A stretch of DNA of 64,000 nucleotides from Corynebacterium massiliense DSM 45435. GTDB lineage: Bacteria; Actinomycetota; Actinomycetes; Mycobacteriales; Mycobacteriaceae. The stretch is taken from assembly GCF_028609805.1 (NCBI RefSeq), contig NZ_CP063189.1, positions 1,488,001-1,552,000 of the forward strand. The letters are read 5' to 3'. A program made the translations under genes and the position numbers. Positions 57,796-64,000 of the stretch are shown one piece after another (positions within the stretch are counted from its first letter, which is position 1; each line of letters begins with the position of its first letter). The notes beneath the pieces are model-generated. The model worked only from the letters and a program-made list of their open reading frames with translations. It made no database searches and was not told where the DNA came from.

Positions 57796-57801
57796 TACAG
57801 T
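57796..57801 (+). promoter_or_regulatory. -10 element of the aminopeptidase promoter
   Basis: TACAGT, with a predicted 5' end near 57808 and a leader of about 80 nt. Confidence 0.4.
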
Positions 57802-57811
57802 AATGACCTAA

Positions 57812-57869
57812 CCGGGGAGGCACCGGGCCTTGCCCCGGAACCGTCACCGCCCGCCTCACCGGCGCGGGC
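57812..57869 (+). other. Two hairpins in the aminopeptidase leader
   Basis: CCGGGG-AGGC pairs with GCCT-CCCCGG (57812-57838, two-base bulge), then GCCCGC pairs with GCGGGC (57849-57869). AAGGAGG follows at 57877. It may be regulatory or simply GC-rich. Confidence 0.35.
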
Positions 57870-57888
57870 TTAGCACAAGGAGGTTTTC

Positions 57889-59490
57889 ATGACTACGGAC
57901 CAGAACCCAGCTGCAGCCACGGGCGAACTCCCTGCTCGGGGCTACCTACCCGCAGTCGATGTGGCTTCCGCGCTGCCCACCGCTGCGTCCGAACCTGCCG
58001 CTGACGCAACTGATGCTCTGTTGATTCCGGTCTTCACCGGCGACGGGGAACTCGAAGTTCCGGCTAGCGATGCACTGCCGGGGGCGCTGACTGAATCTAT
58101 TTACCGCTCGTTGCGCGCCGTTGGTGCCTCTGGAGCCGCGGAAAAGGTGTCCGTCGTGCCGGCGCCTGCCGATGCCCCGGTGGCCACCCTCATCGCCGTC
58201 GGTCTCGGGGATGCCGCTCAGGTCGATTCGGAAACCGTGCGCCGCGCCGCCGGCGCTGCCTCCCGCGCCGCCCACGACGTGGCTAAGGCGCAGGGTGCGC
58301 CTCTGACCGTGACGACTACCCTGCCTGAATTCGGGCTGGCCCCGGCTGTCGAAGGCGTCCTGCTGGGTGGTTACCGCTACGCGGGCATCCACACCCCCGC
58401 AAATACGGGGGAAGATAAGGAAGAGTCCGCCGCGAAGGCACGCTTTGTCTTCATTACCGAAGACACTGAGGACTCCCGCGCCGAATTCGAAGCCGCTCGT
58501 ATTGCCGCGGAAGCCACCGCCATGGCTCGCGACTTGGTGAATACTCCCTCCAACGAGCTGTACCCGGAGACCTACGCGGCGTTTCTGAAGAAGGAGGCCG
58601 AGGCCGTCGGCATCGAGGTGGAGCTCCTCGACGAGGTAGAGCTGTCCCGCCAGGGCTACGGCGGCATCCTCGCGGTCGGCCGTGGCTCCACCCGCCCGCC
58701 GCGGTTGGTGCGCCTGAAGTGGGCGCCGGACGCTCCCGCTAACTCGGACACCGTCGCGCTTGTGGGCAAGGGAATCACGTTCGACACCGGCGGCATTTCC
58801 CTCAAGCCTGGCTCCGGCATGTGGGACATGGTGATGGACATGGGCGGCTCCGCGGCCGTGGCCGCGGCAATCATCGCCGCCGCGCGCCTGCAGCTGCCGG
58901 TTCCCATCACCGCTACCCTGCCGTTGGCGGAAAACATGCCGTCCGGTAGCGCTACCCGCCCGGGCGACGTCATTACCCACTACGGCGGGATCACCTCCGA
59001 GATCCTCAACACCGATGCGGAGGGCCGCGTCGTCTTGGCCGACGCCATTGCGCGTGCCTGTGAAGACGATCCGACTTTCCTCATCGACACCGCCACGCTC
59101 ACCGGTGCGCAGATGGTGGCTTTGGGCGATCGCACCGCCGGTGTCATGGGCACCGACGAGTTCCGCGATCAGGTTGCTGCCACGGGGCGCTCCGTGGGAG
59201 AGAGCGCCTGGGCGATGCCGCTGTTGGAAGAGCACGAGGAGGACGTGAAGTCCGCCGTGGCGGACATCCGCAACATCAACGCCAAGCGGGAAGGCGGAAT
59301 GGAATACGCCGCCACTTACCTGAGCCGGTTTGTGGGCGACGAAGTCGATTGGGCTCACATCGACGTCGCCGGACCGGCGTGGAACGGCGGCGGCCCCCGT
59401 GGCTACCACCCGAAGCGCGCCACGGGCGTTCCTACCCGCACCATCCTCGCTACCCTGCGCAAGATCGCGGACCGCGACGCCGCAGAATAA
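57889..59490 (+). CDS. pepA: Leucyl aminopeptidase (M17 family)
   Basis: A 533-residue two-metal aminopeptidase that removes N-terminal residues from peptides in the cytoplasm. Metal and catalytic residues are in VGKGITFDTGGISLKPG near residue 300 and NTDAEGRVVLADAI near residue 375. Length and C-terminal WAHIDVAGPAWN are as expected. ATG at 57889 follows AAGGAGG. The gene converges on the small conserved gene that ends 5 bp later. Confidence 0.95.
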   Translation: MTTDQNPAAATGELPARGYLPAVDVASALPTAASEPAADATDALLIPVFTGDGELEVPASDALPGALTESIYRSLRAVGASGAAEKVSVVPAPADAPVATLIAVGLGDAAQVDSETVRRAAGAASRAAHDVAKAQGAPLTVTTTLPEFGLAPAVEGVLLGGYRYAGIHTPANTGEDKEESAAKARFVFITEDTEDSRAEFEAARIAAEATAMARDLVNTPSNELYPETYAAFLKKEAEAVGIEVELLDEVELSRQGYGGILAVGRGSTRPPRLVRLKWAPDAPANSDTVALVGKGITFDTGGISLKPGSGMWDMVMDMGGSAAVAAAIIAAARLQLPVPITATLPLAENMPSGSATRPGDVITHYGGITSEILNTDAEGRVVLADAIARACEDDPTFLIDTATLTGAQMVALGDRTAGVMGTDEFRDQVAATGRSVGESAWAMPLLEEHEEDVKSAVADIRNINAKREGGMEYAATYLSRFVGDEVDWAHIDVAGPAWNGGGPRGYHPKRATGVPTRTILATLRKIADRDAAE

Positions 59491-59494
59491 GTAG

Positions 59495-59893
59495 TTAAAA
59501 CGCCGGACCGGGGTTTTCGCCGCGCTCGAAACGGGCGCGGCGTTCGCGTTGTTCGCGCCGTTTGCGCAGGATGCGGTCGCGTTCCATCTTTTCCCGCATG
59601 CGTTGGGGATAACCGGTTTCTTCGACGTCGTAGACCGGGCATCCGAGTAACCGGGCAAGCGCGTCGATTCCCCGCGGCCCGCCAATGGGCCGGCGGATGA
59701 AATCGCCTTCTTCGTCAATAAGCACGACCGACATCTCGTTGATCACGGTCTCCGGCTCGACGAATGCTTCCACGAATGCGCGCCCCGCCGCCCATCGACG
59801 AAGAGCGTGCGCATCGGCTTCGCGGATGGTGTCACCGGGAGCCCGCGGCGGGCGCAGTGGGGACTTTGCGGAGCGACGGAAGAAGTTGAACAC
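59495..59893 (-). CDS. Conserved hypothetical protein
   Basis: A 132-residue cytoplasmic protein of unknown function that lies between pepA and the E2 gene in corynebacteria. It has no recognised domain. The core VVLIDEEGDFIRRPIGGPRG is the most conserved-looking part, and the last 40 residues are an Arg/Glu-rich helix (RKRREQRERRARFERG). GTG at 59893 lacks a ribosome binding site and lies 8 nt after TAGACT. Confidence 0.75.
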   Translation of the reverse strand: MFNFFRRSAKSPLRPPRAPGDTIREADAHALRRWAAGRAFVEAFVEPETVINEMSVVLIDEEGDFIRRPIGGPRGIDALARLLGCPVYDVEETGYPQRMREKMERDRILRKRREQRERRARFERGENPGPAF

Positions 59894-59901
59894 GGGGTAT
59901 C

Positions 59902-59907
59902 AGTCTA
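59902..59907 (-). promoter_or_regulatory. -10 element of a leaderless promoter (conserved hypothetical)
   Basis: TAGACT on the minus strand lies 8 nt before the GTG at 59893. Confidence 0.35.
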
Positions 59908-59968
59908 TAGCCGTGACCTCGCGGGGAAGCGCCTACACCATTGCGGCGCGGAGTAAGTTGGTGACCTG

Positions 59969-59974
59969 TAAGAT
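59969..59974 (+). promoter_or_regulatory. -10 element of the sucB promoter
   Basis: TAAGAT lies 52 bp before the start codon; the leader has GAGGAG before ATG. Confidence 0.4.
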
Positions 59975-60025
59975 AGTCTTGAACCTTCCGTATTATTTTC
60001 CGACGTTAGAGGAGTCTTAACACTC

Positions 60026-62191
60026 ATGGCGCACTCCGTTGAAATGCCCGAGCTGGGCGAATCCGTTACCGAAGGCACCATTACCCAGTGGCTGAAGGAA
60101 GGCGGCGACACCGTTGAAGCCGACGAGCCGTTGCTCGAGGTCTCCACCGACAAGGTCGATACCGAGGTTCCCTCCCCTGTTTCCGGCACCCTCCTGGAGC
60201 TGAAGGCCGACGAGGATGACACCGTCGACGTCGGCTCCGTTATCGCCGTGATCGGCGACGCTGACGAAAAGGACGAGAACTCCGACAGCGACGACGCCGA
60301 AGACGACTCCGCTGCCGAGGAGAAGGACGCAGACTCGTCCGACAAGGATTCTGCGGACGAAGACAAGCCTGCAAAGAAGAAGTCTTCCGGTTCCGCCTCC
60401 GGCACCAACGTCGAGATGCCGGAGCTCGGTGAGTCCGTCACCGAGGGCACCATTACCCAGTGGCTGAAGGAAGTCGGCGACACCATCGAGGTCGACGAGC
60501 CGCTGCTCGAGGTCTCCACCGACAAGGTCGACACCGAGGTTCCGTCCCCGGTCGCAGGTACCTTGCTCGAGATTAAGGCTGAAGAAGACGACACCGTCGA
60601 CGTCGGCGCGGTCATCGCTGTGGTTGGCGACGGCGACGCTGCTGCAGACGAATCCGACGACTCCTCCGCTGATGAGTCTGACGAGGCTGACGAGGCAGAT
60701 GAGGACTCCAAGGCGTCCGAGTCCAAGGACACTGAGTCGAAGGATTCCGAAAAGGAAGAGTCCAGCTCCGCATCCGAGTCTGGCTCCGATAAGGGCTCCA
60801 GCGAAGGTTCTTCCGACGTGACCATGCCGGAGCTCGGCGAGTCCGTCACCGAGGGCACCATTACCCAGTGGCTGAAGGAAGTCGGCGACGAGGTCTCCGT
60901 CGACGAGCCGCTGCTCGAGGTCTCCACCGACAAGGTCGACACCGAGGTCCCGTCCCCGGTCGCCGGCGTTCTGCAGGAAATCCTGGCCGAGGAAGACGAC
61001 ACCGTCGACGTCGGCGATGTCATCGCCCGCATTGGCGATGGCGCGGCGCCGTCCAAGGACGAGAAGAAGTCCGACGACGACGACGCTGAGTCCAAGGACG
61101 CTGACAAGAAGGACGACTCCGAAGAGAAGGTCGAAAAGACCGAAGAGTCCAGCGACCAGGAAAAGGCCAAGGACGTCGACGCCGAGGACGAAAAGTCTGC
61201 GGAAAAGGCGGACGATAAGAAGGCATCTGCCAAGGTGAACAACGGCGATAACGTCCCGTACGTCACCCCGCTGGTGCGCAAGCTGGCGGAAAAGCACAGC
61301 GTCGACCTCTCCTCCGTTGAGGGCACCGGCGTGGGCGGACGCATCCGCAAGCAGGACGTGCTCGTCGCCGCTGGTGAGGGCGAGGCCCCGCAGGGCTCCG
61401 GCAAGTCCGAGAAGGACGCCGGCCCGCGCGCCAACTGGTCCACCAAGTCGGTCGACCCGGCCAAGCAGGAGCTCATCGGCACCACCCAGAAGGTCAACCG
61501 CATTCGCGAGATCACCGCGAAGAAGATGGTCGAGTCCCTGCAGGTGTCCGCGCAGCTGACCCACACCCAGGAAGTCGACATGACCGCCATCGCGGCGCTG
61601 CGTAAGGAAGCGAAGCAGGCGTTCATCGACAAGCACGGCGCCAACCTCTCCTACCTGCCGTTCATCGTGAAGGCCACCGTCGAGGCGCTGGTCTCCCACC
61701 CGAACGTCAACGCGTCCTACAACCCGGACACCAAGGAGATGACCTACCACGAGGACGTCAACGTCGCTATCGCCGTTGACACCGAGCGTGGCCTGCTCAC
61801 CCCGGTCATCCACAAGGCGCAGGACATGTCCCTGCCGGAGATTGCCAAGGCGATTGTTGAGCTGGCCGATAAGGCCCGCAACAACAAGCTGAAGCCGAAC
61901 GATCTCACCGGTGCTACCTTCACCGTGACCAACATCGGCTCCGAGGGCGCGCTGCTGGACACCCCGATCATGGTGCCGCCGCAGGCCGGCATCCTGGGCA
62001 CCGGCGTCATCACCAAGCGCCCGGTGGTTGTCACCGAGGACGGCCAGGACGCCATCGCCATCCGCCAGATGTGCTACCTGCCGTTCACCTACGACCACCA
62101 GGTCGTGGACGGTGCGGACGCCGGTCGCTTCGTGACCACCATTAAGGACCGCCTGGAGACCGCAAACTTCGAGTCTGACCTCGAGCTCTAA
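60026..62191 (+). CDS. sucB: Dihydrolipoamide acyltransferase E2 of the PDH-ODH complex, three lipoyl domains
   Basis: A 721-residue E2 core enzyme. Three lipoyl domains begin near residues 3, 131 and 267, each with the lipoylated Lys in STDKVDTEVPSP, separated by long Asp/Glu/Ser-rich linkers. A peripheral-subunit binding domain (YVTPLVRKLAEKHSVDLSSVEGTG) is near residue 412, and the catalytic domain ends with DHQVVDGADAGRF (HxxxDG active site). Annotated sucB in many genomes; in C. glutamicum the orthologue AceF is the E2 shared by pyruvate and oxoglutarate dehydrogenases, since OdhA carries its own succinyltransferase domain. Confidence 0.95.
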   Translation: MAHSVEMPELGESVTEGTITQWLKEGGDTVEADEPLLEVSTDKVDTEVPSPVSGTLLELKADEDDTVDVGSVIAVIGDADEKDENSDSDDAEDDSAAEEKDADSSDKDSADEDKPAKKKSSGSASGTNVEMPELGESVTEGTITQWLKEVGDTIEVDEPLLEVSTDKVDTEVPSPVAGTLLEIKAEEDDTVDVGAVIAVVGDGDAAADESDDSSADESDEADEADEDSKASESKDTESKDSEKEESSSASESGSDKGSSEGSSDVTMPELGESVTEGTITQWLKEVGDEVSVDEPLLEVSTDKVDTEVPSPVAGVLQEILAEEDDTVDVGDVIARIGDGAAPSKDEKKSDDDDAESKDADKKDDSEEKVEKTEESSDQEKAKDVDAEDEKSAEKADDKKASAKVNNGDNVPYVTPLVRKLAEKHSVDLSSVEGTGVGGRIRKQDVLVAAGEGEAPQGSGKSEKDAGPRANWSTKSVDPAKQELIGTTQKVNRIREITAKKMVESLQVSAQLTHTQEVDMTAIAALRKEAKQAFIDKHGANLSYLPFIVKATVEALVSHPNVNASYNPDTKEMTYHEDVNVAIAVDTERGLLTPVIHKAQDMSLPEIAKAIVELADKARNNKLKPNDLTGATFTVTNIGSEGALLDTPIMVPPQAGILGTGVITKRPVVVTEDGQDAIAIRQMCYLPFTYDHQVVDGADAGRFVTTIKDRLETANFESDLEL

Positions 62192-62213
62192 CCGTTCCTG
62201 ACGGCCCTGCCCC

Positions 62214-62266
62214 AGGGCCCGGCATCGATTGCGTGCAGTACGCGCTCGGTGCCGGGCCCCTTTTTG
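62214..62266 (+). terminator. Intrinsic terminator of sucB
   Basis: GGCCCGGCA and TGCCGGGCC form a 9-bp stem around a long loop, followed by CCTTTTTG. It lies 23 bp after the stop. Confidence 0.8.
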
Positions 62267-62315
62267 TGTTTGCAGCGCCACCCGCGCCCTCCTCGCCACT
62301 CCCCCCTCACGCCTC

Positions 62316-62346
62316 TCGGTGCCCGTTGGGGCGGGAGCACCGAGCG
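62316..62346 (+). other. Hairpin in the sucB-gcvP gap
   Basis: CTCGGTGC and GCACCGAG are perfect complements around roughly 15 bp. The CTCGGTGCC string also occurs inside the sucB terminator. Confidence 0.35.
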
Positions 62347-62378
62347 TGTGAACAAAACGGCTTCGAGCGGCAACTGTG

Positions 62379-62404
62379 AGCCATATACTTGATTAGGTAT
62401 GGCT
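62379..62404 (+). promoter_or_regulatory. gcvP promoter -10 inside an inverted repeat
   Basis: AGCCATA (62379-62385) and TATGGCT (62398-62404) are perfect complements, and the -10 TATACT (62384-62389) lies between and partly within them. A repressor bound here would block the promoter. Confidence 0.5.
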
Positions 62405-62435
62405 TAATCCGCCGCAATGCAAGGAGTTCAGACAC

Positions 62436-64000
62436 ATGGAATTTATCTCCCGCCACCTCGGACCGGATGCAGCTGAGCGCGAGGAAATGCTCGCTGAAGT
62501 CGGCTACGACTCCGTCGAGGACCTAGTGAAGACCGCCATCCCCGACTCCATCCAGGCAGAGAATCTGCCTGACTTGCCGGAAGCGCTGACGGAAACTGCC
62601 GCGCAGGAACGCCTGCGCGAGTTGGCCAGCCGCAACACGGTGCTGAAGTCCTTTTACGGCCAGGGCTACTCCGACACCATCACCCCAGCGGTCATCCGCC
62701 GCGGCCTGCTGGAGGATCCAGGCTGGTACACCGCCTACACGCCGTACCAGCCGGAGATTTCCCAGGGGCGTTTGGAAGCGCTGTTGAACTTCCAGACCAT
62801 GATCCAGGATCTCACCGGGCTGCCGGTGGCTAACGCCTCGCTTCTCGATGAAGCCAGTGCCGTCGCCGAGGCGGTCGGGCTCATGTCGCGCGCGGTGAAG
62901 AAGGGACGCCGCGTCGTGCTGGACTCCCGCCTCCACCCGCAGGTTCTTGCCGTCGCCGCCGAACGCGCCCGGGCGATCGAGCTCGAGGTGGAAATTACCG
63001 ACGCCTCGCAGGGCATCGTCGGCGAAGACATCGTAGGCGTCGTCGTCGCCTACACGGGTACTAAGGGCGACATCGCCGACCCGACGAAGGCGATCAAAGA
63101 GGCCCACGAGCGCGGGGCGCTGGCCGCAGTCGTGGCCGACCCGCTGTCCCTGGTGCACCTGAAGTCCCCGGGCGATCTCGGCGCCGACATCGCGGTCGGC
63201 TCCACCCAGCGTTTCGGTGTGCCGCTCTTCTTCGGCGGCCCCCACGCCGCCTACATCGCGGTGGCCGAGAAGCGCAAGCGACAGATCCCCGGCCGTATCG
63301 TGGGCGTATCCGTTGATGCACAGGGCCGGCCCGCGTACCGCTTGGCACTGCAGACCCGTGAACAGCACATCCGCCGCGAGCGCGCCACCTCCAACATCTG
63401 CACCGCGCAGGCGCTTCTGGCCAACGTCGCGTCCATGTACGCCGTCTACCACGGGCCGCGGGGACTTCGGGACATCGCCAAGCGCGTGCACTCCCTCGCC
63501 GCTTCCTTCCACGCCGCCGTCAAGGCAGCGGGCAATGACACCGTGGCAGACGCATTCTTCGACACGGTGACCGTCACCGGAGTGAACGCGGCGCAGATCG
63601 CGCAGGAGCTACAGGGCAAGGGCTACCTCGTGCGCACCATCGGGGACGACGAGGTCTCGGTGTCCTTCGGCGAGTCCGCCACCGCCGCCGACGTGGAAGT
63701 ACTGGCAGCGGCGTTCGGCGCCACGAACGTTGACGCAACGGGGGCGAACACTGGCGATGTCGTTCCGGCGGAGCTCACCCGCGACGACGACATCCTGACC
63801 CACGACATCTTCAATTCCATCCATTCCGAGACGCAGATGATGCGCTACCTGCGCAAGCTCTCGGACAAGGACCTTGCGCTGGATCGCTCGATGATCCCGC
63901 TGGGTTCGTGCACCATGAAGCTCAACCCGGTGGCGGCCATGGAACCGATTTCTTGGCCGGAATTCGCCAACATCCACCCCTTTGCCCCGGAAGAGACCAC
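62436..64000 (+). CDS. gcvP: Glycine dehydrogenase (decarboxylating), P-protein, 5' part
   Basis: The first 521 residues of the PLP-dependent P-protein of the glycine cleavage system, which decarboxylates glycine and hands the aminomethyl group to lipoyl-GcvH. The start FISRHLGPDAAEREEML and the blocks YTPYQPEISQGRLEALLNFQ and LANVASMYAVYHGP are typical. The PLP Lys lies in the half beyond the window. ATG at 62436 follows AAGGAG. The gene is truncated only by the window end. It lies near the E2 gene, which also uses lipoate. Confidence 0.96.
   Translation, partial: MEFISRHLGPDAAEREEMLAEVGYDSVEDLVKTAIPDSIQAENLPDLPEALTETAAQERLRELASRNTVLKSFYGQGYSDTITPAVIRRGLLEDPGWYTAYTPYQPEISQGRLEALLNFQTMIQDLTGLPVANASLLDEASAVAEAVGLMSRAVKKGRRVVLDSRLHPQVLAVAAERARAIELEVEITDASQGIVGEDIVGVVVAYTGTKGDIADPTKAIKEAHERGALAAVVADPLSLVHLKSPGDLGADIAVGSTQRFGVPLFFGGPHAAYIAVAEKRKRQIPGRIVGVSVDAQGRPAYRLALQTREQHIRRERATSNICTAQALLANVASMYAVYHGPRGLRDIAKRVHSLAASFHAAVKAAGNDTVADAFFDTVTVTGVNAAQIAQELQGKGYLVRTIGDDEVSVSFGESATAADVEVLAAAFGATNVDATGANTGDVVPAELTRDDDILTHDIFNSIHSETQMMRYLRKLSDKDLALDRSMIPLGSCTMKLNPVAAMEPISWPEFANIHPFAPEET

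Noticed and set aside
59905..62299. Two long antisense frames over the E2 gene
   Set aside because: They are low-complexity images of the lipoyl linkers and lack initiation signals; the plus-strand gene has all family motifs.
62267..62435. Glycine riboswitch upstream of gcvP
   Set aside because: The conserved glycine aptamer strings are not visible in the 169-bp leader region.

Overview
The window is a stretch of high-GC chromosome from a Corynebacterium (Mycobacteriales). The evidence is the mycobacterial/corynebacterial gene order around the division and cell wall (dcw) cluster, the actinobacterial cytochrome bcc-aa3 genes qcrCAB/ctaE/ctaC/ctaF, the mannosyltransferases MptA and PimB', and the PknL/Rv2175c pair. 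I cannot name the species. No rRNA, tRNA, CRISPR array, insertion sequence or prophage was recognised, and the window reads as core chromosome. I found no wholly new multi-gene system. The novel candidates are mostly regulatory DNA and RNA structures.

Region 1 (1-7.9 kb): two secreted lipoproteins (one MTB12-like), an asparaginase, DNA polymerase IV, and ileS behind a short actinobacterial T-box leader. Region 2 (7.9-29.5 kb, nearly all minus strand): small membrane protein, divIVA, yggT-like, sepF, PLP-binding protein, pgeF, ftsZ, ftsQ, murC, murG, ftsW, murD, mraY, murF, murE, ftsI, an FtsL-like protein, rsmH, mraZ. These make lipid II precursors in the cytoplasm (MurC-F), move them to the membrane (MraY, MurG) and build the septum and growing poles (FtsZ, SepF, FtsQ, FtsW, FtsI, DivIVA). 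A TGGGG repeat operator precedes mraZ, and a second, inverted array lies further upstream.

Region 3 (29.9-45 kb): DUF3040 and HEPN proteins, an acetyltransferase, a polyprenyl diphosphate synthase, mptA, an Rv2175c-like regulator, pknL, class II DAHP synthase, an Rv2179c-like exoribonuclease, a membrane acyltransferase, a PlsC-type acyltransferase, glucokinase, pimB', and two NlpC/P60 hydrolases. Most of this order is that of Rv2174-Rv2190c in M. tuberculosis and concerns lipomannan, phosphatidylinositol mannosides and peptidoglycan remodelling. Region 4 (45-52 kb): qcrC-qcrA-qcrB with ctaE, and ctaC-ctaF, the respiratory bcc-aa3 supercomplex apart from ctaD. Region 5 (52-64 kb): asnB/ltsA, an A-type Fe-S carrier, DUF3043, a degenerate CobT-like protein, ilvE, leucyl aminopeptidase, a small conserved protein, the E2 acyltransferase with three lipoyl domains (sucB/aceF), and the 5' part of gcvP cut by the window end.

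A recurring feature is a TAnnnT or CATACT hexamer exactly 7 or 8 nt before the start codon in thirteen genes, mostly without a ribosome binding site, which points to leaderless transcripts. Several other genes have strongly structured leaders (ileS, divIVA, the second nlpC gene, the aminopeptidase gene).
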